A DNA stretch of 64,000 bases from Siphonodentalium dalli. Taxonomy: Eukaryota; Mollusca; Scaphopoda; Gadilida; Siphonodentaliidae. The stretch covers positions 143,920,351 to 143,984,350 of the forward strand of contig CP136062.1 of assembly GCA_032622095.1 (NCBI GenBank). Reading direction: 5' to 3'. Position 1 is the first letter of the stretch. Each line of letters starts with the position of its first letter. Of the stretch, positions 47,414-58,470 are shown one piece after another. The notes under the pieces are model-generated. The model had not been told where the DNA came from and ran no database searches. It saw nothing but the letters and a program-made list of their open reading frames with translations. Made by a program: the position numbers and the translations under genes.

Positions 47414-48210
47414 CTAGCAGGTTAGCCCGCCACTGGCGGCAATCGTCAGAAACATGACAATTTTAAAATATTTTAATTAATTTTTATAATTAATTTTATT
47501 TTTTGCTTTTCAATGAGTTAATGATGAGCCCGACGTTGTCCGGGCTATTCAAAAACCAAATTTCAAGTCGATAGCTCCACCCGTTTCCGAGATCTGGTCT
47601 GCGCATGCGCGAAGCTGGCGTCGCACGGGCTGGGCGACCCGATAAAGCTCGTATCCGGGGCAAGATACATTCACATACCAAATTTTAAGTCGATAGCTCC
47701 ACCCGTTTCCGAGATCTCGTCTGTCGGGATTTCTGAGAAGCATTATGCCTATATCCACACTAACTACCCCCTTAATCCCTGACCTAAGTGTCATACATAC
47801 TATAACAATGATGCTGAACCCTTTGGGGCAATTATATTGCAGAAATGTTGTAAGAGTACAATGGCATCCAATAAATCTCCCCGCATAGGAAACCACTCAA
47901 AATCCCGTTTATCTCTCTGTAACGTTGAATGGTAAACAAACGCTCTTTATAGCGATGCATCAAAAACAAACGCTCATTAAATTATCACTTGATTAACCAC
48001 CGCAGTGCCGTTTTTTGTGACTGAGATTGGTGAACGGGTGCTCTGAGCTTCTCCAAAACGCGACCACGACGGTGTCCGTGGTATTTTACACTTATATACG
48101 AAATGTGAGCTCAATCTGTAAACGCGTTTTCGATTCTATGAAGTACCCACATATATACACACACACATATATATATATATATATACGGAAGTCTCAAATT
48201 ATATAGTAGA
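47414..48210 (-). mobile_element. Helitron array unit 4 (797 bp), closest to the solo copy
   Basis: It runs from TC at 48210-48209 to CTAG at 47417-47414. The segment 47549-47990 is over 90% identical by eye to 26660-27000 of the solo Helitron, including an open frame of 115 codons (118 in the solo copy). The segment next to its 3' end repeats 'ctcggaaacgggtggagcta' twice. Confidence 0.74.
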
Positions 48211-49509
48211 CTAGCAGGTTATCCCGCCACTGGCGGCATTTGGCCCATGGCTTTGTCAGAAACATGACTTTCAATGAGTGAATTTTTTAATTAATTTTTT
48301 TAATTAATTTTTTAATTAAAAAAAAAAATTTCAATGAGTTAATTGTGCCTTTTTAATTTATTTTTTTGTTTTTCAATTCGACCCGATTTGACCTTGAATT
48401 GATCATTTTCAAGGTCAAGGTCAGGTCGGGGTCACAATTTAACCCGTCCATGACACTTCCCGTAGGTAGCAAGTTTGAGCTCAATCGGTTCGAGACTATA
48501 TAAAGGACACACATTCAATCGCCGTAGACTTCAATATTCGCCACGGCAATTGACTGCCGTGTGCCACGGACTGTCGTAACAGTTGATAACATGTTCACAT
48601 TCGGCGGATCGGGCACTGCGGTCAGTCAAAAATCATAACGCGCACGCTATAACTCCGGTATCACTAACGTACGCGGCATCGGAATGGTCAGGTTAACTTC
48701 CGCCTGGATCCACGTGGCGTGACGTAATTCACAACCACGTGTATTTACCTCGACCGCGAAACACACAATGGCCCGATAATGGGCACGCATTCCCTGGAAT
48801 TTCCCAGAAGATATTCATGGGGAGGTCAAGTGACCAATTTTGAAATTTGCTGGTCGCATTCGTCTGTAGGTCTGATGAATTCTCGGCTAGATATTGTTAC
48901 CAACATGACATATTTAAATTAATCCCGCCGTGTACCCCATCACCAACGCGACGTAATTTTGGTACCATGTGTTGCGTTCTAAAAATAGGTCGATTGCAGT
49001 GGATTCGAAATATAAGTGCGATAGAGAATATTGCTTGATCGAAAGCATTTGAATTAATACGTTACAAGACTCGCCTTGATGCTGGCTAAGAGATATTTGT
49101 CCCTGCTAGGTGTTGGGAATGTGAATTAAAATTGCCGTGGGATGCCGTGGGGGTCTAATTTTGCCACGGCAATAAACAAAATACGTCACACAACACGCTC
49201 ATGTCTGGATACAGTCTTACACGCACACGCCCAGACCAAGACGTAAGAATTACATTACACATACGCTCTTTATCAACAACACTGCGGATAGGAACGCTCT
49301 TTAACTATCAACGCGATTAGCCCCCGCCGTGCCTTTGCGGTGATTTTGGGAGTGGAGAAAGGGTGCTCAGAGCTTCTCCAAAACGCGACAACTACGGTGT
49401 TCGTGGTTTTTTACAATCAGATGGGAAGTTTGAACTCAATCGAGCCAGCCGTTTTCGATTCTATAAAGTACACACATATATATATACGGAAGTCTCAAAA
49501 TATATAGTA
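48211..49509 (-). mobile_element. Helitron array unit 5 (1299 bp) with a private middle
   Basis: The 5' end at 49509 lacks TC. The 3' CTAG is at 48214-48211. Near the 3' end it shares 'ttgaccttgaattgatcatt' and 'aggtcaggtcggggtca' with the solo Helitron. The middle (about 48530-49190) was not seen in any other copy in the window and could be captured sequence. It includes the repeated words 'gccacgg(c)aat'. No gene is identified in it. Confidence 0.65.
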
Positions 49510-50614
49510 CTAGCAGGTTAGCCCGCCACTGGCGGCATTCGTCCCATGGCTTTGTTTCAGAAACATGACATTTTTGAATATGAATTTAATGTTTTTTAAA
49601 TTTAATATATTTTGTTTCTGAATTGTTTTTTTATTGTTAATTTTTTTAAATTTTAAATTGTTTTAATTAAATTGTAAATTGTTTTAATTAATTTACCCGT
49701 AGAAATCCCCCTTCCTAGGAACGACAGACAACGCATTCTTTGTTTCGTAAAATCTCTCTACGATAATATTGCATTGAATTTAAAACAAACGCTTCCCGTC
49801 GGGAAATCTGTCTGCATAATATTTTGAGTCTGCCGCACCCGTCGTAATGTCGTGAAATCTCTGTGCATAATAGATAACATTGCATTGAATCTGTTGTTGG
49901 CATTCAGGGCTTCGGGTCGTTGTTGTTGGCATCACGGCTCCCCGAAAACTCTCACATTGCCGAAAACGTGTATTTAGTAATATCGTTGTTGTTGATATTT
50001 ACGGCTTGGGGCTATTTTCTTATTTAGCAAGTTTGAGCTCAATCGGTTCGAGTCTATAAAGGACACACTCATATATATGACACTTCCCGTGGGTAGCAAG
50101 TTTGAGCTCAATCGGCATTCCCTGGAATTTCCCGTAGATTGGCAGATTCCAGTAGCTTTATAACGGTATATCTGGGGAGAAATCTGATGCTATATTCGTG
50201 ATTATCTGGGATGATTTCGGTATATAACTATATACTGTAAAAACAAAGCGCGCCATCCGTGCTCGCAGGGTTGGTCAGAAACAAATGTTTTTTTAAATTT
50301 AATGTATGTTCCGTATATCTCTCTGCAGATGCAAATAACGTTGAATGGCAAACAGACGCTCTTTATAGAGATGCGTCAAAAACAAACGCTCATTAAATAA
50401 TCACTTGATTAACCCACGCCGTGCCTTTGCTGTGATTTGAGATTGGAGAACGGGTGCTCTGAGCTTCTCTAAACCGCGACCACGGTCGTGTCGGTGAGAT
50501 TTGACACTTACATAGGAAGTTTGAGCTCAATCTGTACACGCGTTTTGGATTCTATGAAGTACACACACACATATATACGAAGTCTCAAAATATATAGTAT
50601 AGATAGAAGATAGA
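49510..50614 (-). mobile_element. Helitron array unit 6 (1105 bp)
   Basis: The 5' end reads TCTATCTTCTATCTATACT at 50614, with a duplicated leader compared with other copies. The 3' CTAG is at 49513-49510. A fragment of the unit 3 tandem repeat ('ggcattcagggcttcgggtc') is present at about 49897-50015. Confidence 0.7.
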
Positions 50615-51288
50615 CTAGCAGGTTAGCCCACCACTGGCGTGGTTGGTCAGAAACATGGCATTTTAAAAATTATTTTGTTTGTATTTAATTTATTTTTTAT
50701 TTTTTTACATTTATTTAAAAAAAAAAAATTAATTGAATTTATTTTTTTTATTTTATTTTTTTTTATTCGGCCTTTTTCGGGCGGAAAAACTGACCCGATG
50801 AAATCCCACTTCCCTTCCTATGAACGACAGCACAACACGCATTTTTTGTTTTTTATGAATTAATTCATGGTACCCGTCCCTCAAAGACTGACCCGATGGA
50901 AAATTCCCCTGTTCCTAGGACATATATGACACAACAACACATTCTGCCTTTTTAATCGAGATAATTGCATTCCGCGTTTCGTTTTGCATCCGTATTTTAC
51001 GCATGGGTAGCAGTTTAGCAGCTTCGATTGTAATAAAGAGCGTTGATCATCAACACCTCCGAATATGGTCAATTTAAAGATCGTTGATGCCTTAACCCCC
51101 CGCCGTGCCTTTGCGGTGATTTTGTAGTGGAGAAAGGGTGCTCAGGGCTTCTCCAAAACGCGACAACTACGGTGTCCGTGGGTTTTTACACTTATATACG
51201 AAATTTGAGCTCGATGGGTGCAGTCGTTTTCGATTCTATAAAGTACACACATATATATATACGGAAGTCTCAAAATATATAGTATAGA
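50615..51288 (-). mobile_element. Helitron array unit 7 (674 bp, shortest)
   Basis: It runs from TC at 51288-51287 to CTAG at 50618-50615. The 3' hairpin is weakened to CGCC-AGT-GGCG. The interior carries one copy of the 258-bp motif that is tandemly repeated in unit 8 ('atgaattaattcatgg', about 50856). Confidence 0.72.
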
Positions 51289-52137
51289 CTAGCAGGTTAG
51301 CCCGCCACTGGCGTGGTTGGTCAGAAACATGACATTTTAAAAATTATTTTTTATTTTTTAACATTGCATTTTTTGTTTTTCATGAATTAATTCATGATAC
51401 CCGTCCCTCAAAGACTGACCCGATGAAAAATTCCCCTGTTCCTAGGACATATATGACACAACAACCCATTCTGCCTTTTTAATCGAGATAATTGCATTCC
51501 GCGTTTCGTTTTGCATCCGTATTTTACGCATGGGTAGCCGTTTAGCAGCTTCGATTGTAATCGGGCGGAAAAACTGACCCGATGAAATCCCCACTTCCCT
51601 TACCATGAAAGACAGCACAACACGAATTTTTTTGTTTTTCATGAATTAATTCATGGTACCCGTTCCTCAAAGACTGACCCGATGAAAAATTCCCCTGTTC
51701 CTAGGACATATATGACACAACAACCCATTCTGCCTTTTTAATCGAGATAATTGCATTCCGCGTTTCGTTTTGCATCCGTATTTTACGCATGGGTAGCCGT
51801 TTAGCAGCTTCGACTGTAATCGGGCGGAAAAACTGACCCGATGAAATCCCCACTTCCCTTCCTATGAAAGACAGCACAACACGCATTTTTGATTTTCATG
51901 AATTAATTCATGGTACCCGTCCCCCACAAAGACTGACCCGATGGAAAATTCCCCTGTTCCTAGGACATATATGACACAACAACCCATTCTGCCTTTTTAA
52001 TCGAGATAATTGCATTCCGCGTTTCGTTTTGCATCCGTATTTTACGCATGGGTAGCCGTTTAGCAGCTTCGATTGTAATAAAGAGCGTTAATCCTTAACA
52101 CCTCCGAATATGGTCAATATAAAGATCGTTAATGCCT
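51289..52137 (-). mobile_element. Helitron array unit 8 (5'-truncated) with 258-bp tandem repeats
   Basis: The 3' end CTAG is at 51292-51289 and the 5' end was not found. Three tandem units start at 'catgaattaattcatg' (51381, 51640, 51897; period 257-259) and contain 'cctaggacatatatgacaca' and 'gccgtttagcagcttcga'. The repeated 61-66 codon frames 51442-51642 and 51701-51886 are this tandem repeat. Confidence 0.7.
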
Positions 52138-53635
52138 TAAATAAGTTGTCTTTGTTACTTTCTGGTGTTCGTGTGTATAGCCAAATTATCATGTATATTA
52201 TCAATCGGGTCTGGAAAGAAATATCGAATTTTCTCATGCGGCTACAATCCAGACACGATTGAGATGTTTCAGGTATTCAAACAAAAAAACTCTATATTAT
52301 ATTATATATATGCGGCTTATATAGGCTCAAGGTGACCACGTTCAGTCTTATATAATTAAAACATTACCTGTACTTAATTAACAACGCACCTCTCAGTGTT
52401 TACAAACAGGAAAGAGACTAGGCCTAAAGTTGAAATTGACGCGCTGCGACTCAAACAGAGAATTATCGATTGATCGCGTGCCGTCTTAAATTCGTCGCTT
52501 TTGATTGGCTATGGTGGACAATGGGCACACAATGATCACTCGATCGATCGACCTTGGCAGCTCGTGTTTAGTTTCAAGCCCTATGGTGAAATATCGGAAC
52601 ATACAGTGAAATAACAAAACGCGATTTCACAGAAGCTTCGAAGAGATAGATACGACGATCTACATGTCGGTAATTTTCCGCTATTTTATAGCAGGCATAT
52701 AATAAAATGCCATTCATATATGTTGTAATCTAGTTTAGTATACCTGTGTTTCTTCTGCATACGAAGTGCTTAACATACCAGCAATAATCATTGTATTCCG
52801 TTCCCCGGCAATGTTTTCTGTCGGGTTGTCTCCCTTTATGTGAAAACAAAATGTATCTTGAAAAATATGTGTAGCAGAGACTCCAAATTTGGACCATTGG
52901 TACATCTAATTATGCCCTATTGGCTCCATATATACAAAAAATTATGTCCGCGCTTTCTCTACAGAGTTGTCGCCCATAGTTAGGAAAACTCGATTTATTT
53001 CAGATCCGGTGTCCGCCTATGCTATACAAGTTATCCAGATATGATAAATTCTATGCAGTTACTCGTTAGCAACTTGATATGAAGAAAAGTCTTGAACAAG
53101 GACGGACGGTTGAGGAACTTCGAAGTTATGTACATCGAAAATTATATTCATAAAAAGCTTGTGGAGAAAGTTTTTGTTTACTGATCTTCTCCCAGACGAA
53201 GCACAACAGCTGAATTTGGTTCAGGTGAGAATGTTAAACACAGACAGAAGAGAATCGAGGAAACTTTTACTACGATCCGCTCACTCTTGTTTTGTTTTTC
53301 GCCGATTCGAACAAAAATGGTCGTGATGTATATATAGGATGTACTGAATGAATTTTGTAAATTGGTCGACAATTTTGAAATTACCACCCTTTCATTCTTA
53401 TCAATGTTATGGAAGATGCACAAAATTCCTTCAACTCATCGCCATGGGATTAGATAGCAAATGGGCACTGGAAATTAGTTTAATTGATTAATCCGCATTG
53501 GCGATTAAGCAGTTGAATCCTAGCGGCTGAACGTTGGTACACAGGGGTAATTTGACTCGAAGAGTGTTATTATATTAACCTCACATGTTTTCTAGTCGAT
53601 GTTCAAAATTGAGCAAATATACACCATCTAGTGCA
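52138..53635 (-). other. Intron sequence, nothing recognised
   Basis: Single-copy-looking sequence. A minus-strand frame at 53178-53423 is not supported. Confidence 0.5.
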
Positions 53636-54010
53636 TGATATGGTTTAGGAATATGGCTAGGGTTAGAGAAAGATTTAGGGTTTGGGTTTGTTTTATGGTT
53701 AGTGTTATGGATTATGTCATGGTTGTGAATAGGCTTATAAAGTTATACATAGTGTTGGTGCTTGGGTCAGGGTTAGTGTTATAACCGTGATTAAGATTAT
53801 TTGTTATAGGCAGGGCTAGTGTAATGGGTAAGGGTGGGTTATAGACAGAGTAAGAATTATGGATGTGGTTATTGTTACGGCTAGAGCAATGGTTATGGGT
53901 AGCGTTATAGAAAACAAAATATTTGGGTTAAGGATATGGTATGTGTTGCAGATATGTATGGTTATGGTTAGGGTATGAGTTATGGAAACGGTTAAGATTG
54001 CGAGTGGGGT
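53636..54010. repeat. Degenerate 'ggttagggtt'-like tandem region
   Basis: Irregular units such as 'tagggttagagaaa', 'tttagggtttgggtttg', 'tatggttagtgttatgg' and 'ggttatggttagggtatg' extend about 375 bp. They resemble decayed GGTTAG/TTAGGG-like repeats but have no pure run, so a true interstitial telomere is not shown. The minus-strand frame 53816-54055, rich in Ile/Thr, reads the same repeat. Confidence 0.6.
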
Positions 54011-54448
54011 TTGGATTGGGGAATAGGAATATTCATGGAAGTATAAAACTTCCATCTTGGAAGTTTAAAATTTCTAGTTTTTTGTGTGCGTGTTTTATTC
54101 CATTCAGGAAGTCACAATAATTTGGGTAAGCTATTCGTTGTCTCAGAAATGATTATTATTATGTCGTATTACAATTTTAAAATGTGACAAGATCTTTTAA
54201 GTCGCTAAGGCAAAGAGAAAATAAAAACTCAATGACACTCTCATTTTGCAATACCTACCTCTTGAATTATCTGACCAAACTAAATTCCGGGCCTGATTCG
54301 TTTGGTTATCTGGATTTGTGTTTTGTTATGGAAATGTACAGCGTGAAGTATCAAGACAGTCACAGTACGTCTGCTATCATGTTATGTGGCTTATATACAC
54401 AAGTGGTGCACTATCCAGAAAGTGTGTTGCTTAGAGGTTGGTGCTCAC
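54011..54448 (-). other. Intron sequence beside the first visible exon
   Basis: A plus-strand frame at 54184-54462 is open for 92 codons but has no recognisable domain and runs antisense into the exon. It is not called. Confidence 0.45.
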
Positions 54449-54583
54449 CTATTATAAATTGAATATTTTCTCCATGCTGTGCTTGACATTTCGTCCGTGC
54501 TCCGTACAATATGTGACCATAACCACTAAAGTGGAAGCAGTGGTCTCCTTGGCGGGCCCACATGGTGCAGTGACAAACATGAG
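54449..54583 (-). CDS. Cys-rich C-type-lectin-like exon of the multidomain protein (first visible exon)
   Basis: A 135-bp exon has acceptor 'attaattgtag|CTCATG' (54584/54583) and donor 'ATAATAG|GTGAGC' (54449/54448). It takes two bases to complete an upstream codon, has 44 codons and leaves one base (G). That base would complete Ala with the CG opening of the TSP1 exon 28.6 kb away, so direct splicing is in phase. The peptide HVCHCTMWARQGDHCFHFSG then YGARTKCQAQHGENIQFI resembles the N-terminal third of a C-type lectin-like domain (W...G-x-x-C-[FY]-x-F ... A-x-x-x-C-x-x-x-x-G-x-x-[IL]). The second half of such a domain is missing before the TSP1 repeat. Either an exon in the intron was missed or this is a different Cys-rich module. 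Confidence 0.65.
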
Positions 54584-54980
54584 CTACAATTAATAAATAA
54601 GTGAAATAATGGTCATAGTGCGGTAACCTATATGAGTATTGTTGAGCAGAAACATAAACATTTTGATGAAGTGAGATACAAATCTGGAAAATGACACTGA
54701 GGTGATCAACTGTTCCAACATCATAGAAATATATGTCAGTTAGAAATATGATACACTTTGTTTGAGACATTCGCATGTATAATTAAACTGGATATCGTGT
54801 GTGGTTATTTGTATGGTTTGGAATTAATGAGTGGCAATCCATGGATCACAAGTAGGTGAACAGAACATTTAATTTTCTAAAAACTAAGTTAATTTAAAAT
54901 GGAATTATTATTCGTGTAACTTAGTCACTGTGACTATATGAGCAGGTTTAGTGACTATGACTAAGACCAATCGTAATCAC
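54584..54980. other. Unrecognised sequence upstream of the exon
   Basis: AT-rich sequence without a supported feature. Confidence 0.45.
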
Positions 54981-55680
54981 TACACTCTAAATAATGGGGA
55001 TGCAATATTGCTCCTCGGAGGGGCAATATTTGCATCTCTTGAGGTGCACTATTTCACCTACTCTCCAAAAGGCTAACGTTCTTCTCCGTTGGGGTGATAG
55101 GAGCCGAGGAACAATTTGTCCCTCATGTGACCCAAGTTCATCCCCGTTGAAGCACAATTTGTCACTCAGTGGGAGATATACGTAATCACTCAGGAGGGGC
55201 AAAGACGACCCCCATGGAGAGGTTATAATCTACCCCTTTTGGGGAGATGGTGAAATAGTGCCCCTCCGGGAGGTAGTTTAGGCACCCCCCCCCCCCGAAG
55301 GAGGGTTCATATTTTACCTCCCGGAGAGGCAACCTTACAGTTTTTGGAGAGCCACTCCGGGATGCACTTTAGCCAACCCCCCAAGGAGAGTTCATATTTT
55401 ACCTCCCAGGAGAGGCACCCTTGCAGTTTTTGGAGAGCCACTCTGACACTCTTGGTGTGCAAATTTACGCACCCAGAGAGTCTGAGTAGCATCAGTTGAG
55501 CATTAGGATGTTCCCTCCCCGGGGAGGCAACCTATCACTCAAGAGAGGTAACATGAACAATCTCGGGTGATGGCACTCTGACACTCTTGGTGCACAAAGT
55601 ACCCCCCAAGAGTGACAGAGCACAAAGATGTTACCTCCATGGAGAAGAAAGGATGGTTGAACCCATTCTAAGCCAAAAAG
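54981..55680. repeat. Palindrome-rich 'ctcc/ggag' patch
   Basis: Dense short inverted repeats such as 'gcaatattgctcctcggagg', 'cctccccggggagg' and 'cctcccggagagg' occur here. A longer inverted pair is 55039-55074 ('gtgcactatttcacc...ctccaaaagg') with 55230-55266. A direct roughly 86-bp duplication ('gttcatattttacctccc', 'cagtttttggagagccactc') lies at about 55304 and 55389. 'cactctgacactcttggtg' occurs at about 55438 and 55568. A C-run is at 55286-55297. The frames across it are not genes. Confidence 0.7.
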
Positions 55681-55859
55681 AACCTTTAAATTGATTTGCA
55701 CATGTGGATCAAATAACAATGGAGAAAACAATTTAATTATTTATTTAAAAAATCCAAAAATAATAAAAACATAGTTCAGAGCATTTATGGTTTCAGCTTG
55801 ATTTAATTACAACACCATGTTTCTTACCATGAATAATAAGAGAAATGAAGGTCTTTAAT

Positions 55860-58470
55860 GTTCTCAGAAATGTTCACTAGATTTTGCAATAAAATTATTT
55901 ATGTATGTTCATTGCATGGAATTTGTCCGCAATCCAGAACTGTGGTTATGAAATGGGATATTTGAGGTAATTTAACTCAATAAATTGATAACCATGTAAC
56001 ACTGGATATAACTACACAACATTGGCGATGAAAATCTTTTTAAAAAAAACGAAAAAAAAGAAGTCCATTTTGGGTTTTTTTTCTCCATTTTAAAGATATT
56101 CGTAAATAAATAGAAGAAAATCAATGAGTGGTTTGATACCTTTGGTACTAATGGGAGCCTGCACTAATGGGTCTATCGTTCATATGCAATTTGTCCCACG
56201 CCTTCTGTTAGAACTATAATAATAATATATTTGTTTGTGTGTTTTATCTTGTGGACTACACAGCGCTCTATAAATAATTCCAAAGAATATAGACATGTCC
56301 GAAATATTATTAAGTTTTAACCAATAAAAAACAGATGGAAGCACCCTTCAGACATTTCTGTCTTCAACCCAGTAAACATTGCGGGCATGGTACTATTAGT
56401 ATCCCTCGTCACAACTGGGCGGAGCCACTCTCCCATATTACTTATTAAGAGCCTCGAGACACCAAGTGCATGGCATCAGAAATAGTATTATTGTCTCTTT
56501 CATACCATTTCAATCGAGCAGAATTGCCTCGGCTCATGCACCTGGCTAAGCCAAAAATCAATTTTTAATATAATTTTGACAATATGTAGTCCACTTGAAG
56601 CCAAACACACCCCTGATGTCGTTATATGCATCAAAGAAAATATCCATCACCTAATTAGTCAAAATTGCTAATAGAAAGTGAAAAATATTTTGAAAGTCAA
56701 TATCCGGCCATCAAATAGGCCCATAAGCTCGGCTCGACAAGTACATGTACATTTTGTTAACAATATTGAGGCGTGTTACAAATTACAAACATAGTAGTTA
56801 CACTTAAAACAAAATTTATTGTTGCAACAAATCGTCAAATGCATCAAAACAATTTTCAGTCAAATAAACCGAAACATATTCACCTTTTTGCAATCAAATT
56901 ATTACTTTATGCATCTATGTATGTTCATTGCATGGAATTTGTCCGCAATCCAGAACTTTGGTTATGAAATGGGACATTTGAGGTAATTTAACTCAATAAA
57001 TTGATAACCATGTAACACTGGACATAACTACACAACATTGGCGATGAAAATAGGGCCCTATGAATCTTTGTTCTTGACTCTTTGAAAAAAAAATGAAAAA
57101 CAAAAAGAGGTCCAGTTTGGGGGGTTTTTCTCCATTTTAAAGATATTCGTAAATAAATAAAAGAAAATCAATGAGTGGTTTGATACCTTTGGTACTAATG
57201 GGAGCTTGCACTAATGGGTCTATCGTTCAAATGCAATTTGTCCCACACCCTTCTGTTAGAACTATAATAATAATATATTTGTTTGTGTGTTTTATCTTGG
57301 GGACTACACAGCACTCTATAAATAATTCCAAAGAATATAGACATGTCCGAAATATTATAAAGTTTTAACCAATAAAAAAAACAGATGGAAGCACCCTTCA
57401 GACAATTCTGTCTTCAACCCAGTAAACATTGCGGGCATGGTACTATTAGTATCCCTCGTCACAACTGGGCGGAGCCACTCTCCCATATTACTTATTAAGA
57501 GCCTCGAGACACCAAGTGCATGGCATCAGAAATAGTATTGTCTCTTTCATACCATTTCAATCGAGCAGAATTGCCTCGGCTCATGCACCTGGGTAAGCCA
57601 AAAATCAATTTTTAATATAATTTTGACAATATGTAGTCCACTTGAAGCCAAACACACCCCCGATGTCGTAATATGCATCAAAGAAAATATCCATCACCTA
57701 ATTAGTCAAAATTGCTAACAGAAAGTGAACAAACTTTTGAAAGTCAATATCCGGCCATCAAATAGGCTCATAAGCTCGGCTCGACAAGTACATGTACATT
57801 TTGTTAACAATACTGAGGCGTGTTACAAATTACAAACATAGTAGTTACACTTAAAACAAAATTTATTGTTGCAACAAATCGTCAAATGCATCAAAACATT
57901 TTTCAGTCAAATAAACCGAAACATATTCACCTTTCCCATGTTCTCACTAGATTTTGCACACAAAAAAATTACTTTGTGCATAATGTATGTTTCATTCCAT
58001 GGAATTTGACGGTGACAATAGGGTGTAATGAATCATGAATCCTTGTTCTTGACTTGTGTAATAAATTTTATTTGTTTAAACATGCCATTTTGGGCCGTTT
58101 TTTTTCCATTTTGCAGATATTTCGCGGATAAATATAACAAAATCGAATGAGTGTTTGTCCCACGCCCCTTTTGTTATAATATTAATAATATAATTAAAGA
58201 TGCTTGCAAATTACTATTTCCTTGGCTTCGGGGGTCAATAATACTTATTAGAGTCGAGGAACCCACCCAACAAAGTTCCGAATGATCAGATATCGATTTT
58301 TGAAATCTATTATTTTTCACCACCGATAATTTTTAGTGCCCCAGTAAAAGGTTGACGAGAAGTCTCTGACAAAATTGCGGATGAAGATGAATAACTCTAA
58401 AAACACCCCTCACCTGGCGTTATATGCAGTCAATATCAATCCCCTAATTAGTCAAAATTGCTGACAGAAA
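55860..58470. repeat. About 1-kb tandem triplication
   Basis: The marker 'gtatgttcattgcatggaat' occurs at 55903 and 56919 with a diverged form at 57984. Copies 1 and 2 are near identical through 'gataaccatgtaacactgga', 'ggtactaatgggagc', 'gaacattgcgggcatgg'-like text, 'ggcggagccactctcccata' and 'aagctcggctcgacaagtac'. Copy 3 is shortened and diverged ('ctaattagtcaaaattgctg' at 58443). Frames such as 57171-57368 are repeated text without domains. No transposon ends are recognised. Confidence 0.8.

Larger units (their letters stand above)
44724..52137 (-). mobile_element. Head-to-tail array of about eight non-autonomous Helitron copies
   Basis: Seven junctions were found. Read on the minus strand, each has the 3' end of one copy, hairpin CCGCC-AGT-GGCGG, then GCTAACCTG, then CTAG. 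The 5' end of the next copy follows immediately as (TC)TA(TA)CTATATATTTTGAG. Junction CTAGs are at 51289-51292, 50615-50618, 49510-49513, 48211-48214, 47414-47417, 46082-46085 and 45323-45326. The about 190-bp 5' region (GAATCGAAAACG ... 'ggagaagctctgagcacc') is shared, while interiors vary in length and content. No Rep/Hel ORF is present. The left edge abuts the inverted repeat at 44723. The right edge is taken where similarity stops, near 52137. Confidence 0.78.

Noticed and set aside
51442-51886. Two nearly identical 61-66 codon frames
   Set aside because: They are adjacent units of the 258-bp tandem repeat in Helitron unit 8.
53636-54010. True interstitial telomere
   Set aside because: No uninterrupted TTAGGG run of even four units is present. 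It is kept only as a telomere-like degenerate repeat.
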